A stretch of DNA of 64,000 bases from Cristatella mucedo (lineage: Eukaryota > Bryozoa > Phylactolaemata > Cristatellidae): the NCBI GenBank assembly GCA_009760855.2, contig WPIO01000014.1, forward strand, positions 2,659,501 to 2,723,500, given 5' to 3'. Under the pieces are notes generated by a model. The model made no database searches and was not told the DNA's origin. It saw nothing but the letters and a program-made list of their open reading frames with translations. The position numbers and the translations under genes are program-made. Within the stretch, counting starts at the first letter, position 1. Each line of letters starts with the position of its first letter. Below, in pieces: positions 34,204-45,725 of this stretch.

Positions 34204-34468
34204 TAGAAACAGTAGGTTGATGAGACCCGAAACACACTTTGCACGTGTTGAACAATGGGGGTGGGGGGGGTTGGCTTAATTTGCACCTGTAGTACCATCT
34301 TACCTAGCAAGATTATATCTTTTAATATACAGAAATAAAATCCTGGCTGCATAAAATAAAAAAATACTATTTAGATAGTAAATTTGATAGTTTGTGTCAG
34401 CCTAAAAACCTTCATCAAAACAGCCTCTGACAGGATCTAACTAACTAGCGACGCACACCGGTGCGACA

Positions 34469-34526
34469 ATGGCCGGCAAGGCCCATGCCGATGGCACTGC
34501 TGAAAAGAAACTTCGCCCAATTTATG
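34469..34526 (+). CDS. NAA25: NAA25 coding exon 1
   Basis: MAGKAHADGTAEKKLRPIY plus one base, with A at -3 and G at +4, ending at a GTAAGT donor. KKLRPIYD is the conserved start of NAA25. Confidence 0.93.
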
Positions 34527-37500
34527 GTAAGTGCTTGCGCAGCGAATTCATTAGAACTGAAACATGAGCACACAGCGCAGAAAATTATTTGCTGTATCAT
34601 ATAGTCTGTAAATGGCTGTGAACCGACATTATGAGTCGCTGGTTGTGGCAGCCTTCGCATGTTCAGGCTTATACTGGCAGTGGCCACCGACATCGCTCCC
34701 GATTCGTTCGATTTTTCATCACCCCTCTTAGGCGACGCACCCGTAAGTGCGCGCCGTTCATAAGCTAGCCAGGGCTGCGCACTTTCCCACCCATCGCGTC
34801 TATTCGTGGCTGCGAGGAGCTGGCAAAAGGGGAAAGAAACTCCTTTGACCCCCCCCCCCCCCGCAGACCGGTGGTTCGAGCTGTGCAGTAGCTGCTATGT
34901 TGCGGATCAGAGGCTGTGGCGAGGATGGTGGGATCGCCGACGTGGTACCATGGCTGGCAGGCCATAAGCGATTGCTCGGCTGGGCCTCGACTAAATAAAA
35001 AGTACCTAGCCTCTGCTACCGCACCCAGCGCCAACAAGCAGCAAGACCTTTTCGAGTGGATATATGCCGGCCTATGTGATACTAGCCACTAGTACGACGT
35101 CTTTTATGCATAGAGCCTGCTGACTTATTGCTATGGGTGCAGTGCCTATAGCAGGCTGCACTGCACGATCGCCATCTCAATATTTACTCTAATTTGACAC
35201 ATTTGAGCTATCTAAATGGTTTTTTGGTCAACGGTTTAGGGTTTAGCGGTTAGGGTTCGTATTTATTATGGGTTCGAGATTTTGGTTTTAGTGTTAAGGT
35301 TTTAGGGAGAAACTCGAAGATTTGATATCTCAAGCATGGTTATTTAGTGTTACTTTTAAAGAGACGTTGGTGAACTTGTTGAACAGGCTGCATGTGCACT
35401 GTTCCCTTAGCAGAAAGTGAGCTGGCTCAATGCATACACGACACCGTATTAGCTGGTTTTAAGATTGTGATTGCCGACTGTATTTCCTTCTGCAGGAGTT
35501 CTTAGCCGAGTAAGATTAATCAATTCTTAAGCTGTACAGTCACTGCCTTTTGCACCTTAATCTGCAGATTGTGATCTGCTGGCTTCTGCACTGCACAAGG
35601 AACTACGCCGTCTATGGTAGTAAATTGTGCCATACCTACAGTTATATGGTAGGTAGCCAGCTCCACTGGGACCACCCGATCGGTTCTAGTTCTTTTTAGG
35701 TTGATGTTTTCGTTTAGGTTTGATTTATTAACATCTGTTGGGGTTGGCCTCTGCACCAACGAACGGGCCTGAGATGGGGAAGGCTACCACCCAGCAACTG
35801 CCGACTAGAATGGAGAAGTATTTATATACAATTTGAAATCGGTCATGTCTCATTGTGTATCGGTAATCCGAAACCAACTAATAAGGAATTCAGGGAGCGA
35901 TTTACTAGCGTTTGTGTGCAGTTGACTGTTATTTCCTCCGAGCTGAGCAAGCGAAAAATGGCGCAGTTGATAGTTGTGTCCTGTTAGCAGCTCATGTAGA
36001 CTCGAGGGAATAGCTGATTAGCAGCTCCTTGAAGCAACAAGTGTTTGCATTAGACTGCTTAAGAAAGTGGGAAAAGAAACTCGGCGTTTTTGGAGAGCAC
36101 GTTGTGGTGGAAATTAAAGCAAGTTTAGCCAAGCTAAGGTATGGGTTGTTGACTTGCTTGGGCCAGTGGCAGTGAGTAGACTGGGCTTGTAGATTATAGC
36201 TTAGCATGCTCATGCGGCTCAACCTCAAGGCGTTTAGGACAGCACAGCCCGTTGACGTTAGCCCTTTGTTCAGATGTCCTAGCTGATTAAGCAGCCTCTT
36301 TTTGTATAGCGACAGAAGAGCCTTTACGGCTATCACCACCGCTTGCAGTGGCGATAAAGAATCGCCCACCACAGGAATCGAACCCACGACCTCGGTCCCG
36401 AGGTCGTGAAAGCAACCGCCTTACCTAGTGTGCCACCACGGCTCAAGCTCATAGTTCAGAATACAGGGCATTGCACACAGTCACCATGTACTGTGTCCGT
36501 GGCCACCCACGTTTTGGCCATGTACGGTGTTCCGAGAGTGGCAAAGCGATTCTCCAACCTTCATCTTTAATTGAGTAGAGCTGTTAGATAGCTAGACAAA
36601 TGACAGTCCCAACTGGGTGTGGTGGGTGCAGTCGTTGGTCACCACGAGGCAGAATGGCAGCCACGACCTTGGTCGGAAAATTGCATTTACCCGACTCATC
36701 TGCCAGAGTTGTTGCTGGGCATTGAGAAAAGTAGTTGCAAAAATGCAGAGTTCACGTTGCTGCACAATTCGCAGCTGTTTAGTGAAGCTATGTTGGTGGG
36801 GTCGACCTTGTTTTAAAAGTTTTGTAGCTAGGGTTGGTCATGTCCAATTTTAGCTCATGCATTGCTTAATGACATAGTTCTGTTCCTTTTTAACAGTATG
36901 ATGGCTGTGGTGAGGGGCATGTATGCACACATTCTTTGGGGCTGTCTTTGGCAGACAAGTTTAGGCAGCCAAAATTCGTGTAGTACTGTAAGCAAACAAA
37001 ATATCTTTCGAGGCTCTTCACAGCTAAACGACTTGAGTAAAAAAAAGCGAGTGGTGCACTGTTTAGTCCGATTGGGAAGTTGTTCTGATAGGCAGGCCAG
37101 CAAGAGAATGAACGGACCTAACTAAACCTGATGGTCAAAACGTTAAAGTCGATATGGTGCTTGATGGTGAGCCAGTGCGGGTCAGTGAGAAATGGTGTAA
37201 TGTGGCAATTGTTACATTACCGACAGGCAAGCCTAGCTACAGAGTTTTACACCTAATATATGCACATTCTTCCACGGCCAAAAGTCTTGGGAGTAGTCAG
37301 GTACTCAAGTTTAGTTGAAATGCAACAAATGTGTGGAGTAGCATGGATATATGTTATCCCTGTCTAAGCAGGCCCAAATTTGTGTACTGAAATGTATCTG
37401 AATTGAGTGTAGAGCTAATGTGATCTCTAAAGAAAGGCCACTTTTCGTCAGGACTCACAGATAGCATGCAGAGGCTACAGGAGATGTGCTCAATGAGCCC

Positions 37501-38192
37501 ATTTTGAAGGTTAGATTTTCCAATTTCTGAGTTGCACTACGTTTTCCCATAACTAGTAATTTGATGTATCATAATTCAATTTGAGAACGTTTGCTACCAT
37601 CCAAGTGCAAACATCTGAAATGTTTTTCTTGCGGAGTGCCTTGCCAAATGCTGTTCTTGTGTAATGCCTTCACATACTCTTGCGTTGATAACCTGTCGGA
37701 TATTCTTAGTACTCCTTGCAAGATCAATGAATTGTTGATGATGAACTTTCTCTGGTATGGCTAAATGAACAGCCATGTGGTGCACGTTGTACAGACTTCA
37801 ATAGTCAAGGCGGTATTCAATAGTGAGGGCATGGCACAAGTAAGCCTGGTGCCTCATGCGTGCAAACAGTATTTCAGGAGAGATGTTGTATTGTGGTGTG
37901 GCAAGGGGGGCAGGTTGCTGAAGTGCTAATGCTGGCTGGAATGAATGTCGAGAAGTTCTTGCTGGCTGGCCAAGGAGCTGTCGTGCTGTCATTCCACCTA
38001 CATGCGAACCTGCAAGGCCAAATCAAACTGTTCCCAGCCGTTGTTATGTATTTTATATTGTTCCTTGTGCAGGACTGATCAGTTCCTGAGTCCAGTAGGG
38101 GCATTCAATGCTACCACTGCTGACACTGTGTCGACCTGTTGGGTATAGATGTAGTGTGCTGTGATCACTTGTTTTGGTCAATCTATTCGGCC

Positions 38193-38228
<36 letters not shown>

Positions 38229-41200
38229 ATGTTTATGTTCATGTACACGCGCACATGTATGTGTGTGTATGGACATCCACTGCAGAAGAATTCAGCTTAA
38301 GGACGGTGCAGTAGCTTGTGTACTAAATCTGGCCTCCGTATAGTATAGCATTCGGACTACAATGAATTACTGTATTTGTACATCTCGATTGCTTGCAATT
38401 AGTTTCAGTATTTTCTTTGCTGCTCGAGCTAGTTTTGACTAAGCCCTCTGGTATGTGGTATCACGTTTGATTGATGTGCCAGAGTTTGAGTTTTCCTTTG
38501 CTTGTCTGTTTAGCAAGTCTTGGGTAAAAGTGTCCGTGGGATTATATGTATTACAATGGTGGAATTATATGTGTAACGATCGTGTCTGGAAATGCTAATG
38601 GGCTGTGAGGCCAAGAGGCAGTTTTTTCTTTTGTAGTGCTGTTTTCTTAGTTAGATTCTTTATTGGTCCACTTTATTACATTATTTATATAATAATGATA
38701 ACAATGTAAATGCTATAAATGGCATTTGTGTAGCACCTTAAGCAAACCGAATCTCCATGTAAGCACTTTAAATATGCTGGAAGATAGCAGCAGATGACTT
38801 GTGGAAAGGATGTGTCAGTTTCGTATATAGGAGAGATGTCGCTCGTTTGAATTGCGAAAGTGAGTTCCACAATCTGGGGCCTACAGATGAATGGTGCAGC
38901 TAATTTATTGCCATTAGAGGGGGCACCACGGCGACTTCCATGCATTCTATTTTTGCTCGTGCCGACCTCAGCTGGAAACCTAGCTGTGGTCCACTATTGA
39001 CAGTCTTGACCGAAGCAATTCAGGCCTAAACCAATAAAAATGTACAGATTAGCTTGCCGAGTGGAGGAGCTGGCAGGCTGAGAGCCAGCTTGAGGTTCAG
39101 CATCAGGATAAATTTGGTGCACATCGTTGACGGGTTTGAAACGATCACAACGTTGTGGTCCTTCCTTCATTGTCCAGTTTGTGTTTTAAAGCATTCAAGT
39201 TTCTTGAGTTGCTAAACATAGCTTCTTTGTGTGATTATCTTTCTCAGGCTGATCTGTCTTAATTCTGGCACTGGGCATGCTTCTGTATTCTAATGCTTTA
39301 ATATAGTGCTGCAGTCCCTCTTGTTTTTTTTTTTATAATTAAAATCAAGCCTGTGTGGATACTTCCAGATTGTCTTGACTTTGGGAACAACAAGAAGGCT
39401 TTGCAAGAAGCCGACAAAATTTTAAAGAAGTACAGAGATTTACAATGTGCAAAGGTAACGTAGATGCTTCTCTTGTGATGCTGCGTATTATTTTTCATTT
39501 AGTTTTAGCGTAAATTTTTGTACTAGTAAATAAAAGGTTAGGGGTAGTACGGTGAAATTTGGTTTCATTCCAGGCAAAGGCTGTCACCGAGCTTGGGCTG
39601 CTTGTTCTTTGTCTGAGCAGCTCATCTAGAAGTAATGGCAGTTTCTCCTTTGGAAGGCTTGAAAACTTGGCCCACTCTTTGAGGTGGTCTACCGGCCGGC
39701 CCACCCACCAGCTCCACTGTTAAAATATTCCTTGGGACTATCTTCTACCTTTGTAATGTAATACATGGTATCAACAAAAACAGCAAAGTTAGCCAACTCA
39801 TTTGTTTAGCAACAGAAGAGCCCTCACGGCTATTACGACTGCTTTCTGTGGACAATAAAGGATAACCCATAGCAGGACTCGAACTCACAACCTGGTTCAC
39901 GAAGAGCTAGCACCTTACTTCCTGGGCTAAGACCCAGAGGCAACATGCACGCAACAACATGAGTAATATTGTTAGTATTATCATACATCCTGAAGTGGCT
40001 TTCGGTAGGTATGCAGTAGTCAGCAAACTTGATCTCACGCAACAACGAGAAAGAAGCGCAGTTGAATCAGCAGGGCAGTCAGTAAAGTTAGTAGCATGGA
40101 AGTAGCAGCTCAGAACTGCTGGAAAGGATATGCCACAGTCATCAGCAGGAGAGAAGATGTTGCTGTATAAGATTGTGGACGTGGGCCTTAACAAAAGGCT
40201 GTTGCCAAAGGTCTTTAAGCATAGGAATGCAGTAGCAAATTTATTGTTCATACAGGACCAGAGGGTACAGCGAGGTAGAAACTGCTTCAGCACTTCGGCT
40301 AGGAGGGAAGGAGCAAAGCCAGGGGCCTCGTGGATCAGAGTAAGAATTTTGCTCCATATCTCTTGAATAACCTCGAAGTTGCTTCAGCAAATGATGTTAT
40401 GGCTAGTTGTTTTGAAGGTAGTCTTCTTAATGAAACTTTCGCTTTAAGCAGCTACCTAAGAGGACACACCAAATCCCAAGCACGCAGTGCCAGTTGCACA
40501 GCAGCGCCAGTTGCACAGCAGCATCACCAATTATAAGAGCAAAGTCTCTTAGTCGAGACCCACACTTAAGGTGTCCTATGCGTAGGTTTTATTGTCCCTT
40601 TAGTTAAAGAAAATTTGCCAGCATCCAGGATATAATGTGTGCAAGGTACACACTCAGTTTATCAGTTGCTACAGGGGATTATTATCGTTTAAATGACAAG
40701 TATATCTGGGAGTTGTCACCATGGAAGTGATAGCCGATTCCATGAGCCCAAATCACTTTCTGAGGGCTTTAAATGGATAATAACTAAGGACCGAGAGTGG
40801 ACCCTTGTGGAACTAAACAGGTGACTGGTCTATTATCTTGATTTTCACTTTTTTGCTTGGTTTTTTAATTTTCCTTTCTTGTTGCAGCTTTCTCGATGCA
40901 ATTTGCTTACCTGCCAATGGTAGCTGCTTAGCTTGCAGTTACAGTTAGTTACATGTGGCGCAACATCGTTACAGTAGCATAATCTGGGTCTTAGCCCACG
41001 GGTTAGGTGCTCATTCTTTGAATAAATAAATATATACTAGCTGATTTAACAGCCCCCTTTTGTATAGCGACAGAAGAGCCTTTATGGCTATCACCACCGC
41101 TTGTAGTGGCGATAAAGGATCGCTCACCACAGGATTCGAACCCACGACCTCGGGGTCGAGGTCGTGAAAAGCACCTTAGCACCTTAGAAAAGCACCTTAC

Positions 41201-44200
41201 CTAGTGAGCCATTACGACTCATTCTTTACTATCTAGGTCGTGGCTTCGAGTCCTGCATTGGGCAATCCTTTATTTTCCACTGCATGTAATGGTGATAAAC
41301 GTAAAGGCTCTTCTGCTGCTATATTAATTAGGCTGTTGAATCAGCCAATTTATTTTAAACCATGCACCATTCTTCACCACCCTAGCACGATTTGCTATGG
41401 CTTTGGTATCTGCCTTTTAGTCATTCAAGCAGAAATGCGCGATTTAGTTATATTTTAGAAATTGTGTTATGATGCGGTTCAGTTGGACCGATGCTGGGGG
41501 ATGCTCATGCACAGTTTGCAGTATTGTGTGCTTCTATATGTTTGCCTGTCTTGTTGAAAGACTTGTTCGTGAACACTAGAAAAGGTATTGGATTGCTGCA
41601 TTTATGTAGCAGATTGTTAATTTATTGTTAAGTAACACAATGCTTATCAATTCGGATGCAACTCATTGCAAAGTCTCAGTTAAATCGTTTTGCTTTGAAG
41701 GCACTGAAAGCTTTAGCCTTGATACGTCTGGGAAGAGCAAAGGAAGCCGTTCCAGTACTCGAGGAGGTCCACAGCGAGAAGCCGACGAGTGAGGCAACAT
41801 TGCAGACAATGTCGATGTGTTATAGGGAAGCTGGCAAACGTAAGCCTGTTGGTAAAGCTAGCTCTTATTTGGCTGCAAATCGTCATTAAAATCGGACCGT
41901 TTATGCATGCCTGTTCGTTTTGCATGCTTTGAAAGAAACTGCTGAGCTCTAGCTTGCAGTCTGCATATAAGTAAGCTCTCTCCAGTTTGGCGCTAAGCGG
42001 CTAAGCGAGCAAGCATAATTATAGGGACTTTTATATGTTTATAAATGCTCACTCTGCTGGCTAAATCGGCCGCTCTCATATTTGTCTTAGCACCTATGCC
42101 TTGCTGTTCGCAGCAGTGCCTGCATGTGGCACTGATTACTCGAGTCTGATTTTTCATCTGTCACTCCTGTTGAGCTTCACTGGGTCCATCTCAAGCTTCG
42201 AATTGTCTTCAAGACCCTCTCCTGTCACCTACAGGTCGTTTCACCCGCTTTCACTAGCCTACCTATCCGATCTTGCTCCTCGTGTGTGCTCTTGCAAGAT
42301 TCGCTCCTTGGCTTTCAGCCATCTTGCCGCTCATCGTCCTGTCATTTCTGGCACCAAGTTGAAACCTTTTGGCGATTGGGTCCTCAGTTCGCATTCACAT
42401 ATTCACCAAAAGCCTGGAACTTCCGACTCCTGTCACCATCTGAATTAAATTTTACTTCTGCTAAGTTGCAGCTAAAGATTCGCCTGTTTCGCTAAGCTTT
42501 CCCTGTGCCCAAGAGAAATTATTTGTCTCCTATGTGCATTTTGTGTGTACCTGTGCATTATTCAGTGCATGTTACTGATACCAGCGGTCTTAAATGTCCT
42601 ATTGTGTGCTTTTGCATGCTCGTCCAAGCATGATACTCATGTGCTTTTGCTTGCTTGTCTGAGCACGGTCTCTTGCTTATTTGCTAAACTTTGGTTATTG
42701 TTCTCGCGCCGCCTTGCTAACTTATTTGTTTAAGCTCCCCGTGTAGAGAGTTGGTTTTCGTAGGGTGCTCTGCAAAGACTTGTTATTACTATTTTTTTTC
42801 ATGAAGTTGTGAGTGCGCTCTTTGAGCTCGACCTCTTTTTCGGCAGCTAGTGGCCGAGTCGTGAGTGCCAGTTCGTGTCCAATCAAGAACATTTTTCGCA
42901 CGATCGGCGTATGCTGAGCAGCTGATCTTCTTTCGAATACGTTAGATGTGGTGCAGCTGCCCATTACTGCTTTCTGGTGGCCGTGGGTTCCGGGTCTTGC
43001 ATGGTGCAGCAGGTTTTTTGCGGTGCGCTTCTGGCCAAGCCATAAGCCTGAGCCTTAAAGGCCGCAAAGTGTTGCTAATGATGCCAGCAACCAATAAAGC
43101 TCTTTTACCACTCGGTTTCGGTTGTTTTCCTGACCCGGCCTATCTGTTGCATTGCTGATGCCAATTTGCTTAGCCACAGCCCTATTGTCCTGGTTACGCA
43201 TCAACCCACTCCTATCAGGAAAGGATTGCTTGATCCCCATCTCTTGTCACTAGGCCCGATTGGAGTTTTGGGCTAGGCAGAATTCAATTAGGCCCCGCCT
43301 TGGATCGTAGAAAGGGCACAGGCAGGGATGCAGTCATTCAAGATGCAGCCACCTTGTGCTGTCATGTTGACTTCCACTTTTTCTGCTCACTAACCTGTAT
43401 ATTGTGCTTGAATTGTCAGCTTAAAGCCTCGTTTTTATTTACCCCCAATATACTAAGCCCTCCCATATATTTGTATACCCTTGTATATTTACCTGACGGT
43501 GTCCTTCATACTAGTATGTGGAAGTTAGCATGTATTAGACAAATCGACCATTGCAATATACTGGTAGGCTGTTACTGAGTTCAATTGGACATTTTTTTAG
43601 TGGAGCTGGTTGCTGAGGTGTACGATAATGCATGCAAAACGAAGCCGGATAACGAGGAGTTGCTGACGCAGCTGTTCATGGCCTATGTTCGATTGGGTAA
43701 CTACAAGAAACAGCAGCAGACTGCACTGCAACTGCATAAGTTGCGTCCTGACAATAATCCCTACCTCTACTGGAATGTTATGAGCATTGTCTTACAGGTA
43801 ACTTAACTAGAAGTGATTTTGGCGTTCATTTTTAAAATGATAACTGACCGGCAAACTTAGCGTGGCCACTGCTCTTATGCTGACTCACTGACGCTAACTG
43901 CTATCCGATCCCTCTTTTATGGAATAGATAGGCAGATATTTTTAATTCCTGCAAGTGCATGGCATATTGCTGTCACCGTTAGTGTGCTAATTTACCTGGC
44001 TATGCTGTGTGCAATCGGCATCAGCGCATACTATTGTATGGAGTACTGCTCGAAACAAAGTGTGTGTTGCTCTAATTTGTCGATGCTTGTTTAGCTCAAG
44101 TCAGTGCAATCAGCTCATTATCATGGCTGTCCTGGCTGAGCAGGGAAGCCTGTAACCACTTCTGTATGGCTTGAACCTTTTGGGGCTTTCCATGGTACCG

Positions 44201-45658
44201 TCTGTGCCAGCATCTCATTCGTGAGCTGTTATGAGTTTTTCAGATTTTCCAGCTCTCATGACTATTGTAGTGTTAGCTCACTCAACTCGAGCTTGGTACC
44301 ATTTTTGAAATTTTAGCAGAAGCTTTTAGTCTTCACAACATATTTTTTAGTTTGATATCGTTTTTGCTTTGTCGTTCAGTGCTGTTCTAGGGTTGATCCA
44401 TAAACCCAGGCATGAGATGGTCTTGCTCTGGGGTGAAATGCACATGACTTCCTGCTAAAATGATGAGTTGACCTCGAACTGATAGCGCACCGAGAGCGTT
44501 GTTGCCTGAGGGTCTTCGGTAACTTTGTTTGGTGTGGGGTTGTTGGAGGTGGGAATCAATGCCTTCATTTAGTCACATGTAGACCCTATCGTTCTTGTGG
44601 CTGCATGTTTAAACGTTTTAAGTGTATGTCTCAGATTATAACAGCCCCAGGGATTATTAGTGGTTCTTGCTTTACAATCTATATGAACCGGAAGCATCTA
44701 CTGTTATAATTAGCTGCACTTGGCGATTCGAACGAGTCAGGTGTAATCCGGGCTTCGAGCCAGAGACTTGTACATTATGGCTGGTGAAGTTCACTTGTAG
44801 CCATTTGTGGCTTTGAAGTATACCTTTTCTAAGCAAAGAAAGAGACTTTTTATTAGGAATAAACGGTCTTAAATTGGTGTCGTACTCTGTTGTGGTCGGA
44901 GCATCTGTGTCTATCGAGGCAGTGTTGACTACTTACCCTCGCTCTGAGATGCCGATATTTGTTATGTGTCTGCATGCACCAGTACCGCTAAGAGCGCTCT
45001 ATTAGTGGCACAGAACTGCATGTAAGAGTCGTCATAGCTATAATTGGTAGCATTTGGTGTCGGAAGTGTTGGATATCTACCGATATTCCTTAGCTGTCAT
45101 CTTGTGCCAGTCTCATTGCTTGTGACTATTGGTAGGCATTGCACCAAGGCATGCTTCTTGATTTGGATGTTTTTAAGATTGCACTTTTTGAGGAATTGAT
45201 TTTCAAAAAGCTGAATTGGTTGCTTGCTGTGTCAAATTTGAGGTCTGGAAAACTAGGGCAAAGTCAATAATACTACTTAAAAAGCAAGCTTAGGCGAATT
45301 GCAGAGAAGTGCTGTGCTGAACTTAAGCAAACTACAGCAACGTGCTTGCTCCCAATTGCTCTGAAATGCTCACAGCTACTGAGCATCTAATTGACTTGTG
45401 GACTACGTTTATTGAGACCATCGTTGCTCTGGGTGAAGATATACGATATTTGAAACAATGGTTGGCCACAGTGACATAAGAATGAGAGCCTGCCGTCTAG
45501 TGCGAGTAGTGCTGAGATTGCTATCGCCGAGCTGGTTTGGTCTAGCGGTTAAGGTGCTCGCCCCGACCGAGGTCTGACTGAGGTCGTGGGCTCGAGCCCT
45601 GAGGCATATGTGAAGCGCCTGAATAGAGATTAAGTTCTCTTGGGGCGCTATATAAATG

Positions 45659-45725
<67 letters not shown>

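Larger units (their letters stand above)
32173..34468. promoter_or_regulatory. Divergent NUDC/NAA25 intergenic region
   Basis: 2296 bp separate the two start codons, and both promoters must lie here. Both starts have the context GACAATG. No clear TATA box is seen, and transcription starts cannot be placed. Two retroelement tails lie inside (33655-33705 and 34152-34203), plus a G-rich tract at 34256-34270. Confidence 0.6.

Noticed and set aside
35225-35310. Telomere-like TTTAGGG/TTAGGG words
   Set aside because: Only two or three imperfect units in AT/G-rich intron sequence; not a tandem array, so an interstitial telomere is not supported.
41656-41700. ORF start upstream of NAA25 exon 3
   Set aside because: An in-frame ATG exists at 41656, but the preceding exon joins at 41701 in phase and matches NAA25; the upstream codons are intron.
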